A DNA stretch of 22,051 nt, from positions 1-22,051 of IMG/VR virus record IMGVR_UViG_3300027704_000187, one strand, 5' to 3'. Position 1 is the first letter of the stretch; each line of letters opens with the position of its first letter. A model generated the notes under the pieces. That model ran no database searches. It was not told the DNA's origin and saw only the letters and a list, made by a program, of their open reading frames with translations. The position numbers and the translations under genes were made by a program. Below, piece by piece: positions 1 through 8,890 of the stretch. The stretch comes from a virus.

Positions 1-1044
1 GCCTCCGATGCGTCTGAAGACTGCTAGTCCTTTATCTGCTGGCACACTAGAGAATTGTAGTTTGATGAATACTGATGAATTAAATGCATCTGCTTGAGTA
101 CTTGCTCCAGAGGAGGATGGAACACCTACACTTGTAGAGATTGCCGCTGTAGGAGCAGAAATGTCGCCAGTCACTATGTCAAATTCCGCAATCTTATAGC
201 TATATTCTACAAGAGTTGGTGTACCGCCCTTACGGGACTCAGGAGTTGTTGCGAATCCTGTAGGCACAACTGCGAACGTTGATGTGATAGAACCTGCATC
301 ATGAATTGCTGATGCGCCATATACTCTGAGTATTTGTCCAACAGCAAAGTTGGCTTTAAGTGCTGTGTTTGTAACTCGTAAAGTCTTCGACTGTGTTTGC
401 CCGTCAGTTACTTGACCATAAGTTCCTGAAGTTAAGAAGGTCATCGCTTGTGCGTCAAGACTATCCCTAACATCACCCTTATCGAATGTGCTGTTATATT
501 GATTGAACTGATCTGCGAAGTTAGCAACTATACTTGCTTTGGCTCTAACCTCTGTGTAATATTGATTAGTACCTTCTGGTAAATTACTAGTTGACATTGC
601 AACTGTAGTGCCAGATATATTAGCGCCAGTGTTATACTGGATTCCCTGACTAGTTGAATCGTATCTTAAAAAGTTTCCAGTGTTAGCAAGGACTTTTACA
701 TCAGTAGGAATAGTTGGTGCGCCAGAAAGTTTGGCATAATTTAGAAAGTATCCTGGACTTTTGTAGTTGTCAGCACTACTAGATTCTGTTCCATCGATGT
801 AGTATAACTTACCAGCATTTAGTCCGTTGGTAGATGCACCTTGATATGCGTTTATTCCAGCAATGATTAATGGAATGTTTGTGCCAGAAGAACTAAAAGT
901 ACTAGCAGGTAAGACTGCTGTCTTTAGATCGCTGAAGGTAATTTTCTTGGATGCTACTTCTGAACTGTCCGTAAGTATAAACAGATCCGCATCAGCTACA
1001 CCTGCGGCATTGATTGCGCTTAATCCAGTAAATTTTATGGTCAT
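1..1044 (-). CDS. Fibre-like virion structural protein, N-terminal part (runs off window)
   Basis: An open frame of 348 codons without a stop starts at the ATG at 1044-1042 and continues past base 1, so only the N-terminal part is present. The start is supported by an in-frame TAA just upstream (1057-1059), an AAAGG ribosome site nine bases before the ATG, and a T4-type late promoter 33 bases upstream. The protein begins MTIKFTGLSA and is rich in Ser, Thr, Ala and Asn, with no signal peptide. Around residue 150 it has LPEGTNQYYTEVRAK. The LPEGTNxYYT motif recurs in tail-fibre and virion proteins of T4-like marine phages, often ahead of repeated beta modules. It is the last gene after the baseplate series, which fits a peripheral adsorption protein. 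The C-terminus that would show a receptor-binding or chaperone domain is missing, so the exact class (long fibre, short fibre or fibritin-like) stays open. Confidence 0.75.
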   Translation of the reverse strand, partial: MTIKFTGLSAINAAGVADADLFILTDSSEVASKKITFSDLKTAVLPASTFSSSGTNIPLIIAGINAYQGASTNGLNAGKLYYIDGTESSSADNYKSPGYFLNYAKLSGAPTIPTDVKVLANTGNFLRYDSTSQGIQYNTGANISGTTVAMSTSNLPEGTNQYYTEVRAKASIVANFADQFNQYNSTFDKGDVRDSLDAQAMTFLTSGTYGQVTDGQTQSKTLRVTNTALKANFAVGQILRVYGASAIHDAGSITSTFAVVPTGFATTPESRKGGTPTLVEYSYKIAEFDIVTGDISAPTAAISTSVGVPSSSGASTQADAFNSSVFIKLQFSSVPADKGLAVFRRIGG

Positions 1045-1077
1045 CTTCTGTTGCCTTTAATGTTTATCATCTGTCTT

Positions 1078-1085
1078 TATTTATA
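1078..1085 (-). promoter_or_regulatory. T4-type late promoter (TATAAATA)
   Basis: On the minus strand this reads exactly TATAAATA, the T4 late promoter box recognised by the gp55 sigma factor with gp33 and the sliding clamp. It lies in the 59-base spacer between the 401-residue gene and the fibre-like gene starting at 1044, 33 bases before the ATG. The position and exact match make it the best promoter candidate in the window. Confidence 0.7.
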
Positions 1086-1103
1086 CTTATCACTAGACGG
1101 ATA

Positions 1104-2309
1104 TTAAGTTGTCTCTACCTTTATCTCAAACTGTGGTGTAGTCCAAGTTATTCCGTTGTTGTGTAGCCGCTCTGGGCCTTGCCATCGGTGGAAAATCTGA
1201 GCGCAAAACTCAAAATAATATGTACCTCTTTGCGTTAGGTTATCAACACTCGCTGTAGCAATAGAACTATTTATTGCAGTCCTGTTGATTTGGCCCAGAC
1301 TATCGCCAGCGTTGAAGCTTTGTAACACTACTCCTCCATTAGGACCAATTACTCTAAAGCCTGGATATCTTATACTCATATAGAGTGCGCCAACAGAGTT
1401 TGGCTGATATTCTGCTAATGCATAGATAGGAACACTACCGCTGGAGGCTGTAACCGTTATCTTAGCATTAAATCCTATATCGAAACTGATCATCTTTAGA
1501 GTAGCGTTTGGTGTTTGATTACCACTGGGACCTGGATAGAAGTTCCTTTTTCCTATGCCGACCTGAGCGCCTAATGAACCGTCTGGCTCTCTGCCTCTTT
1601 CGCCTGTAAACGTTGTTGTATTCAATGCAGGTACAGTATAGTTCTGATTGATAACTTTCGTGCTTCCGTATAACTGTGAAAAGCTAATGGAACCACTTGT
1701 TGGTACACCGTCATTGATTGATACTGGTGTAGATACAGGCTTTCTTTCAATTCCAAAATAGTAGTAAAGGACTCCACCATCTGTATACTGATAATCTCCT
1801 CCCAGCAGGGATCGTTTATAAACGTAGCCTAAGTATTCCACGGGAGTTGTCATTATAGTGATTATGTTTTGGTTGGTCGCATCAAACTGAATATTTGTAC
1901 CCCAAATAAATCTAGCTGTGCCTAGTGTCGTAACGTTAGCTACAGGCAGTCTAAGGTAGAATGGGTCGCCAAGAAGTGAAGGCTGAAACACTATTGTTGT
2001 GTTTCCACTGCCACCTTGTCCGCCTTCATTACCAATATCAATATTAATAATTTCATCAGGTGGATGAATGTTTGGCACTCTTAACGTTTCTGCAATGTAT
2101 GGAGTTGTATTTGTTGATGGTATTGATGCTGGAACAACTCCACCATCTCTGTAGTATTCACTGAGCGATGCTGATCCTACCTCAGTTGGATATTCTTTAC
2201 GTAAACTTGTATTTCCTGATGACCCAGTAGAGTCACTAGTAGTTCCGAACTTTAAAGCTGGTGGTCTTGTATTAGGATTATTATCTGGATCTAAGACAGT
2301 AATTGCCAT
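1104..2309 (-). CDS. Unrecognised virion structural protein (401 aa), putative tail accessory/adsorption protein
   Basis: I do not recognise a family for this protein. It begins MAITVLDPDN, has a low-complexity Ser/Thr/Gly/Asn N-terminus, and appears beta-rich throughout with no signal peptide or membrane segment. Two short related motifs stand out: SASLSEYYRDGG near residues 47-57 and SISFSQLYGSTK near residues 206-217. Motifs of the form I-S-x-S-x-x-Y/R-G occur in many phage tail-fibre and spike proteins. The last 140 residues alternate hydrophobic and polar residues, as expected of an Ig-like or jelly-roll sheet. The ATG lies two bases after the stop of the S74 fibre gene, and an AAGGA ribosome site sits inside the end of that gene, so the two are probably co-translated. 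Placement between two fibre-like genes suggests a tail accessory or receptor-binding role; this is inferred from context. Confidence 0.8.
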   Translation of the reverse strand: MAITVLDPDNNPNTRPPALKFGTTSDSTGSSGNTSLRKEYPTEVGSASLSEYYRDGGVVPASIPSTNTTPYIAETLRVPNIHPPDEIINIDIGNEGGQGGSGNTTIVFQPSLLGDPFYLRLPVANVTTLGTARFIWGTNIQFDATNQNIITIMTTPVEYLGYVYKRSLLGGDYQYTDGGVLYYYFGIERKPVSTPVSINDGVPTSGSISFSQLYGSTKVINQNYTVPALNTTTFTGERGREPDGSLGAQVGIGKRNFYPGPSGNQTPNATLKMISFDIGFNAKITVTASSGSVPIYALAEYQPNSVGALYMSIRYPGFRVIGPNGGVVLQSFNAGDSLGQINRTAINSSIATASVDNLTQRGTYYFEFCAQIFHRWQGPERLHNNGITWTTPQFEIKVETT

Positions 2310-2311
2310 CT

Positions 2312-3538
2312 CTACTTATCCTTCTTGAGTTCTTCGACTTCCGCCTTAAGTTCTTTAATTGCTTCAATTAGAAGTCCGACTATGTTACCATGTCTCACAG
2401 CTTTAGATGATGTGCCGTCTACCATTTCTGTTTCGTACACTACTTCTGGTAAAACTTCTTCAAGTTCCTGAGCAATGACACCAGTCATAGGAGTCTCATC
2501 ACCGATGTAGTTATATGTGTAACCAGATACTTTAGAAATCTTATCTAAGGCATTATCAATCTTTACAATATTTTCTTTACGTCTTATATCAGAGATTGTG
2601 CCAAATGCTGTGATGTCGCCAATCGTTGTGATGTTACCGCTACTTTTGTCTATTACAACTTTTGCAGTAATACCGTCTACTATTGACCAGCTACTGGATC
2701 CTGTACCCAGAGATACGATATGATTACCGACTGAGTGTATCACAAATGCATTTGAGTTGGACGAATAGCTACCGTGTTTTATAGAGGAATAAGCAGTTGG
2801 ACTGACAGCATTGTTAAATTTAATTTCCTTTTGATACGTCACATTTATATGATTAGTCAGTGTTCCACCTGATAGTGGTAGATATCCATTAAGTGTTGTC
2901 TGTAAGTTAGTGATGTTGGCAACAGTATGATTGTGACTATTATCAGCAACGGTCAAGTTTACAGAACCTACGTCCGCAGATCCATTTATGCTAAAGTTTC
3001 CTGTTACATCGCCACCAGCAAATGTCACTGTTCGGGCTGCAGCCCAGGTTGTCGCTGTTGCAGAGTTACCAGTAATGTTTGAAGTTATAGATGCGGGCAG
3101 AATATCATTACTAATTGTCAGTCCGGTACCTGTTATGGTATTGACTCCCGTACTTGCGTCAAGTTTTAATATTCTAGTTCCTGCGGCATTTTTAATTTCA
3201 AATATCGATGCACTCGTAGCTGATGCTGTCCACTTATGCACATCACTCAAGTAGAATTTTAATAGAGATGAACCAGCCTTGTTTATTCCTAGATCGCCAT
3301 TTACGTCTAAGGTAGAGTTCATGTTAATTATGTTGCCAGCACCCAATGCGTCTATGGTGTCTGTAAACAATGTGCCGCTGGTCGTTACGTTGCCTGTTAG
3401 TGCGATATTGCCAGTGTTTGCTGAAGCAGTATCACCCATAGTAATAACAGTACCGAATCCGGTAATCATCTCGTTCGTTCTATCTTTCCAGATACCGAAC
3501 GTGTTTTCATTTGTAATTGCTGTTAAGGTTAGGCTCAT
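2312..3538 (-). CDS. Tail fibre with C-terminal Peptidase_S74 intramolecular chaperone
   Basis: This 408-residue protein is a trimeric-fibre type of virion protein. The N-terminus holds ENTFGIWKDRTNEMI, a short conserved N-terminal motif shared by many phage fibres and likely to be the attachment end. The middle (about 40-300) is Thr/Asn/Gly-rich beta sequence containing NLQTTLNGYLPLSGGTL and NSATATTWAAARTVTF, both common in tail fibres. The C-terminal 93 residues form an S74 domain: SDIRRKENI at 316-324 supplies the Ser316/Lys321 dyad expected for self-cleavage, followed by GVIAQELEEVLPEVV and a terminal Lys/Glu helix. In this family (endosialidase, L-shaped fibres) the domain trimerises the fibre and then cuts itself off, so the mature chain should end near residue 315. 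The start overlaps the stop of the 62-residue gene as ATGA. Confidence is high for the S74 domain, lower for which fibre this is. Confidence 0.9.
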   Translation of the reverse strand: MSLTLTAITNENTFGIWKDRTNEMITGFGTVITMGDTASANTGNIALTGNVTTSGTLFTDTIDALGAGNIINMNSTLDVNGDLGINKAGSSLLKFYLSDVHKWTASATSASIFEIKNAAGTRILKLDASTGVNTITGTGLTISNDILPASITSNITGNSATATTWAAARTVTFAGGDVTGNFSINGSADVGSVNLTVADNSHNHTVANITNLQTTLNGYLPLSGGTLTNHINVTYQKEIKFNNAVSPTAYSSIKHGSYSSNSNAFVIHSVGNHIVSLGTGSSSWSIVDGITAKVVIDKSSGNITTIGDITAFGTISDIRRKENIVKIDNALDKISKVSGYTYNYIGDETPMTGVIAQELEEVLPEVVYETEMVDGTSSKAVRHGNIVGLLIEAIKELKAEVEELKKDK

Positions 3539-3723
3539 TTGATTTTCTCTTTACATGTTTGTTGTAGCGATTCTATTGCACACTCTAGCTTATGTATACG
3601 CTTTTCCATTGACTGAATAACCCTACTCTGTTCCATTCTCGCTTTAGCGGATCTGAAGGCGCCTATGTCATGGTTAACTAGGGCGCCATCTTTTCTTGTG
3701 AAACCTATTACATCTGTACTCAT
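3535..3723 (-). CDS. Small coiled-coil protein (62 aa)
   Basis: This short gene sits between the giant virion protein and the S74 fibre, overlapping both by ATGA (3720-3723 and 3535-3538). Such double coupling argues that it is translated. The protein has a polar N-terminus with DVIGFTRKDGALVNHD and then a strongly charged helix from about residue 26, with heptad spacing (SMEKRIHKLECAIESLQ) typical of a short coiled coil. It has no membrane segment and one or two cysteines near the C-terminus. I recall similar small proteins with a conserved ALVN stretch next to virion genes of marine T4-like phages, but cannot assign a function. It could be a small trimerisation or assembly factor for the neighbouring fibre, or a minor virion component. 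Confidence 0.7.
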   Translation of the reverse strand: MSTDVIGFTRKDGALVNHDIGAFRSAKARMEQSRVIQSMEKRIHKLECAIESLQQTCKEKIK

Positions 3724-6700
3724 GTCAGTGCAATCGCCCTATAGTCGTATATGTGCGGGAATAGGTTTGCCGCTGGTACAACTGTTAGGTCATTTGAGTT
3801 AATCTCTGCCGTAGTAGCATGGCGCATTACGATCTTTAATTGAAAAGTGCTGTACTCATTAGTCTCACTAGGTAAGGTATATTCAAACTCTCTATAATCT
3901 TTCGTGTTAGAAGGATTAGAATATAAATCTAGGTTAGAGTTAGTTAATATAATCCAATCACTTTGCACTTCAACGTTTGTAGGATAAACAAATCTAGCAT
4001 AGACATCTACGAAAGTGCCAGCAGGTCTGAATGCGCTTAGAAGTACTTTCAATCCTGATGCATCTAATTGTTCTGCTAGAACAACTTCTCTTGTTACCCA
4101 AGCAGACGATAGTGCCGCTGTGTTGGCTATGTTATACTTATATACATTAAGCATGGATATATCAGCATCAACGATAGGTGAAGCAGACTGGAATGTAGCA
4201 TTGCTCATAGCAACTCTAATCTTAAAGTCTTGCGTATCGTTTAGACTAGCATTAACAATATTACTCTTACTCTTAAGAGTTCTTGCATTGTTAGTTGTAT
4301 AGATGTTTCCGTTCGATGGGATCGTCTTATCAATTGCTGATCCGTTATAGAGTGTCAAGCTAGTCGATGTCTTAATCGAGTTATTAGTAAACACTTGTGG
4401 CTGAAAGTATGAGACTTCTTCGCTATCGATACTTGCAATAGTTGCGTAAGCACCAGTCGTGTATCCTGTTATAACCTCAGTGGCAGCAAGTAAGTTAGTA
4501 GCTGTTGCCGAACTCTTACGTAAGAACAATCGTGTTGCTGTTCTACTATTAAAGTGTGAGACTCTGCCTGCTATAGCAAAGAATGCTGTTGCGGCTGTTG
4601 TCGCTGAACTATTGTAAGGAGTTCTGAGTGTTAGATTTGCTCCACTATTAGTAGCTCCTACAATTTCTGATAAGAACTTATTAGTTCCTGATTCGATAAG
4701 AACATAGTCGCCTATAGCGAATGCGCTACCACCAGTAATAGTCAATGCTCGTGCATTTACTCCAGCGGCATATTGCGTAGTCTTTTTAACGTAAGCTAAT
4801 TCATCATTCACAAAGTTTTTAGTCGTTCCGGATATAGTCAAGAACTCTACATCGTTCGGCTCAAGATCAACACTACCATTTGTTGACTGGAATTGGTATC
4901 TCTTTAGAGTGAACTTAATATCTTCGTCTTGATAAGATTTCCAAGCACTATCGTTTGTAGATGTGAATAGTACTCCGTCGCCCCAATCGTTCGTGATAGA
5001 TGTTCCTGATGCTAAGTCTGTGTTACCAACCTTAGCTGTGTATATCAGATAGTCGGGAGAATTCTGATCAGGAATAACAACAAACGAATATTCTTTCTCT
5101 ACCTGAAGCTTAATAGGATTCTTAAACGTGACTGTAGTTGCAGTAGCACCAGTAGTGGATACGTTTACCTGATTCGATCTCAAGTGTTTTCTGCCAAAAG
5201 GTAATACAGTATTAGAAGGATATCCATTAACAACTTCTCTGATCTCGACAGTTATTCCAGTAGTCGCAGACTTCTTATTAAAGAATAAGTCGAGACTGCT
5301 GATAAACGATACAGAAGCACCGCCGGCTTGTGAAGCACGTACAACGAATGTCTGAGCGATAGGATCCACTGGCTGTGGTATCTGGAACTGTCTTTGAACT
5401 ATACTCTGAGCTGTATCGATATCGACAGTACGAGTAGTTGTACTCAGCTCGGACTTACCTATTGAGAAGTTGTATGCTCTATATATTGCCTTACTGTAAG
5501 ATGTTTTAGCTGAAGATATATTAATGTATGAACTAACGTCCGTGATCTCTAGCGTATTCTCTCCTACCCAGTATGTGGCTTCGGGTAGATTAAACACTGC
5601 TGATAAAGTTCCTTCAGAGTCAGTACGTACGGCTGCACCAAGAAGTCCGTTTATCTCTACATCTGCAACGTTGTACTCTGTGCCAGAGCCAACTACAGTA
5701 GCATTTACACTTGCAGGATAAATATAAGCATTAACATCGTCCTGTTGAAAGTAGAAGTAATGTCTAGTGTTAGGTCTAAGACCAGTCACGAGAATCTTAA
5801 TCTCTTTGGCGGCAGCGTATGGCTTCATCGTAACATCAGTTACAAAGTTGCCAACTGATTCAGTAAATCGACTAGTGTCAGTTGTTAAGGTACTTGTTGT
5901 TGTAGTTGAAGTACCAGTAAAGCCATTGATTATTGTGTCAGTCTGCTCTCTTGTCAGTGGAAAGAATTCTTGTAAGTTATCAATTAGATCCAAGATGGGA
6001 GTAGCTAAGTCTATCTCTAAGTTAATGGCTGGGTTTTGAACAACATCATAGCCTGCGTCAAACGGAGGATTGATTGAAGTTTTACCTGCATAGTTATAGA
6101 AGTTAGATACACAGTTTCTAAAGCTAGTTGCGAAAGGCTGATTAATAACAGTCACACGTGTTCCGGTGTCTGCTAATGTTATAATGTCTTGGAACGTATT
6201 AGCTCCAGTACTTGCTCCAACCTTTAGGTCAATCGGGAACTGAACAACTGATGGTGTTGCAACTGTTCGTGTTTTATCAATACCAGCTTTGAATTCTGGA
6301 TCAGTGAGGTCCGCTATCTGTAAACCTTTGAATGCGTCTACAAGAATGCCGTTCTTGAATCTATCGTTGCCACTAGCGTCTGGAATAAAGATACTTTTGG
6401 CATCTGTCTCTAAGAGACTTAATGAAACGAGATTAGTTAGGCGATCAATTCTATTCTCAATGCCAGCAATCTCTTTCATCGTATAATTTTTATTCGATAC
6501 GTCACTGATCTTGAGGGAGTTGTTACCACTTACTGAAGTTGTGTTACCAGGAACAAATATGTTGTTGATTGCATACAGTCCTTGAAGTGTTGGGATACTT
6601 GGATTCTCTGCTTCTCCACCTTTGTAGAGAGATATGTCACCGAACTCATCAATGACAACACTATCAACTCTAGCCATATAGTATGCGTGAGTAGATGTTA

Positions 6701-8873
6701 TGGTGCTTTCATTAGAGGGTTGAATTCCAGGTACAATAGCTATTCCTACCACGCTTGCAGATGGTGCACCGGCAACACCTACAGAATATGATACTGTCGG
6801 ATTTACGTATGGTCTAAAGTCAAAGCTGTTAACTAGGTTATAACTTAATCCGTTTTTACCTACGTAATCTTTAACTAGATTTTTACTTGTGACTGAACTG
6901 TAGCTATCTACTGTAATGTATCCATTACCTAAAGTAGAAGTTCTTTTCAGTACCTTCACTTTAATTCTGAGCGCATTGTTAGATACAGTCTCACCTAATT
7001 TGGCGGTGATGTGTGAGATGCCATAGAAATTATCTTGCTGATTGTTGACAAGTCTAAACTTACCTGTTACGTCTACACCTGCTCCGTCTTGATCAATGAC
7101 TTCTAGAATCTTGATAGCATTAGGAAGACCAATAGTTGCCTTACCACCTGAGAACGTTGACTTGACATAAACATCTAGTTCTTGTAACCCATCTTCGTCC
7201 GTGCCAGATATGATTGCATCATAATACAAGAACTGGGCAGTGCCCGAACTTAATACTACAGCTACATTGTTACCTACGTATGCGGAAGAAGTTAATGTTA
7301 TAACTTGATTCGAGGCATCAACTGCGAATATGGAAGAGTTAGCTATCGGTTGCTCTGTAGCTGTTTGCGATAGAGTAATCGTTGCATCTTCACTAGCATC
7401 TATAGCAAGACGCATTCTCTTAGTGAACTTGACGGCGCTGATAGTACTCATGCTAGACTTACCAGCATCGAATATCTTACCGCCACTGTTAGTACCGTAA
7501 AGTACGCCACTGTTAGTTAACGGAGTGTTGGCAATCTTAGTGATTACAGTGTTCTCTTGTCCAGCAGTCTTCGTGACTGCGTAAACATATATTTTACCAG
7601 GTGTGATATTAGATACTGAAGCAGTACCGATTATCGCATTGGATGAATTCTTTAGGCTAAATCTACTTCCGTCTAGAGCAAAGTGATCTACGACCTGCCC
7701 TGCTGTATGGTTGTATGTGTAATATTGTCCATAAGAAACACCAGTGGTCTGATTCGTCTTCGACTGTGTAAGAGTTGTTGGCTCGATTAATAGTTTTCTA
7801 CTAGCAATGTTCTGCACTTCTCTACCGAATACGTATGCCTTACCAGGAGAGATGACGGCATATGCGTTTGTGCCAGACTGCTCTAGTGTTACGTTCAGTC
7901 CTTTAGTTACATAGTTGCCTGACTCATCGTATGTCCTACGTGCCATCTCTGCTGAGATAGTATTGAATTCAGTCCTGTCACGAATACGAACAGCATTACC
8001 ATCAACGTAGCGAATGAGTGCGAAGAATTCTTCTGGCTCAGTTGCAGTTGGATGTGCGATTAGTGTTGGTACTAACTTAAGTCTGTCAGCGCCAGGTGCG
8101 TTTTCGTTATTAAATCCTGCGGCATTATCAAGTAGGGTTGCATCGATACCTGATGTGATAATATTCTCGTTGATTGTGAAACCAGCAGAGATGTCGCCAG
8201 GAGTATTTGTGTATTTGGATATAACAGTGAACTGGGAGTTAACAAAGATGAAGTGTCCCTTCTGATAGAGTACACCTTCTTCGCATATTAGTCCGAATGA
8301 TCTGCCAGCATGGGCGGCTACAGTAGCAACGGTAACAGTTGTGATCGTGGTGCCTACAGCACCGTATAGAGTTGCTGAATTTACATCAGCGACTTTAGCA
8401 ACTTTAATAGTTAGAACTTCACCCTGTTGAAACTCTTTAACGTCTGTAGTACTAGTGGTTGTTTCGTAACCAATGTAGTTCATGAAGAACGTTTTGAGAT
8501 TAGGATTCTGAGTTTGGAAACCATTCTCACCTTTAATAATCTCAGCGACTAGACCAGATGTTCCACCTGTTACAGTGTAAGTAACCTTGTCTGTCTCACT
8601 ATAGACTGTCGGGTCAGTGAAGTCTGCTTGATCGTTTAGCTTTACATAAAAAATATCTGGACGAGCAGTAAGGTTGATGCCGCTAATTACGGTACCTTCC
8701 TTATAGATATTTGAGCCAAAGCGTTCAACCTGCTTCTGGAGAATAGTTTGTAGTTGTGTTAATTCACGTGCTTGAACGGCTTTAGCGGGCTTAAACAGAA
8801 TACGGTTAAACTGCTTTGCTTCGCTAAAGTCATCATAGTACGGATCAACGTTTAAGTCTGTGTTAATGCCCAT
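3720..8873 (-). CDS. Giant multi-domain virion structural protein, DUF4815-type N-terminus (1717 aa)
   Basis: The N-terminus has the hallmark of the DUF4815 family of phage virion proteins: DPYYDDFSEAKQFNRILFKP followed by AVQARELTQLQTILQKQVERF (about residues 10-52). At about 1010-1140 there is a second module with VTDVTMKPYAAAKEI and VTGLRPNTRHYFYFQ. At about 1160-1325 comes a third module opening with DPIAQTFVV, then SLDLFF, VNGYPSNTVLPFGR and EYSFVVIP, a beta-sandwich-like unit that recurs in virion proteins of T4-like marine phages. The rest is Thr/Ser/Asn-rich beta sequence. No T4 protein of this size and layout sits after gp8; the gene occupies the place of T4 gp9-gp12, so a peripheral baseplate or fibre-attachment role is inferred. 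The ATG follows the gp8 stop by 17 bases, with AAGGAAAAGAG as ribosome site, and an exact late promoter box lies 143 bases upstream inside gp8. Confidence 0.88.
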   Translation of the reverse strand: MGINTDLNVDPYYDDFSEAKQFNRILFKPAKAVQARELTQLQTILQKQVERFGSNIYKEGTVISGINLTARPDIFYVKLNDQADFTDPTVYSETDKVTYTVTGGTSGLVAEIIKGENGFQTQNPNLKTFFMNYIGYETTTSTTDVKEFQQGEVLTIKVAKVADVNSATLYGAVGTTITTVTVATVAAHAGRSFGLICEEGVLYQKGHFIFVNSQFTVISKYTNTPGDISAGFTINENIITSGIDATLLDNAAGFNNENAPGADRLKLVPTLIAHPTATEPEEFFALIRYVDGNAVRIRDRTEFNTISAEMARRTYDESGNYVTKGLNVTLEQSGTNAYAVISPGKAYVFGREVQNIASRKLLIEPTTLTQSKTNQTTGVSYGQYYTYNHTAGQVVDHFALDGSRFSLKNSSNAIIGTASVSNITPGKIYVYAVTKTAGQENTVITKIANTPLTNSGVLYGTNSGGKIFDAGKSSMSTISAVKFTKRMRLAIDASEDATITLSQTATEQPIANSSIFAVDASNQVITLTSSAYVGNNVAVVLSSGTAQFLYYDAIISGTDEDGLQELDVYVKSTFSGGKATIGLPNAIKILEVIDQDGAGVDVTGKFRLVNNQQDNFYGISHITAKLGETVSNNALRIKVKVLKRTSTLGNGYITVDSYSSVTSKNLVKDYVGKNGLSYNLVNSFDFRPYVNPTVSYSVGVAGAPSASVVGIAIVPGIQPSNESTITSTHAYYMARVDSVVIDEFGDISLYKGGEAENPSIPTLQGLYAINNIFVPGNTTSVSGNNSLKISDVSNKNYTMKEIAGIENRIDRLTNLVSLSLLETDAKSIFIPDASGNDRFKNGILVDAFKGLQIADLTDPEFKAGIDKTRTVATPSVVQFPIDLKVGASTGANTFQDIITLADTGTRVTVINQPFATSFRNCVSNFYNYAGKTSINPPFDAGYDVVQNPAINLEIDLATPILDLIDNLQEFFPLTREQTDTIINGFTGTSTTTTSTLTTDTSRFTESVGNFVTDVTMKPYAAAKEIKILVTGLRPNTRHYFYFQQDDVNAYIYPASVNATVVGSGTEYNVADVEINGLLGAAVRTDSEGTLSAVFNLPEATYWVGENTLEITDVSSYINISSAKTSYSKAIYRAYNFSIGKSELSTTTRTVDIDTAQSIVQRQFQIPQPVDPIAQTFVVRASQAGGASVSFISSLDLFFNKKSATTGITVEIREVVNGYPSNTVLPFGRKHLRSNQVNVSTTGATATTVTFKNPIKLQVEKEYSFVVIPDQNSPDYLIYTAKVGNTDLASGTSITNDWGDGVLFTSTNDSAWKSYQDEDIKFTLKRYQFQSTNGSVDLEPNDVEFLTISGTTKNFVNDELAYVKKTTQYAAGVNARALTITGGSAFAIGDYVLIESGTNKFLSEIVGATNSGANLTLRTPYNSSATTAATAFFAIAGRVSHFNSRTATRLFLRKSSATATNLLAATEVITGYTTGAYATIASIDSEEVSYFQPQVFTNNSIKTSTSLTLYNGSAIDKTIPSNGNIYTTNNARTLKSKSNIVNASLNDTQDFKIRVAMSNATFQSASPIVDADISMLNVYKYNIANTAALSSAWVTREVVLAEQLDASGLKVLLSAFRPAGTFVDVYARFVYPTNVEVQSDWIILTNSNLDLYSNPSNTKDYREFEYTLPSETNEYSTFQLKIVMRHATTAEINSNDLTVVPAANLFPHIYDYRAIALT

Positions 8874-8890
8874 GTATTATACTCTTTTCC

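Noticed and set aside
94-1060. Short plus-strand frames at the left edge
   Set aside because: They are antisense to the fibre-like gene, which is open for 348 codons on the minus strand and has its own promoter, ribosome site and fibre motif.
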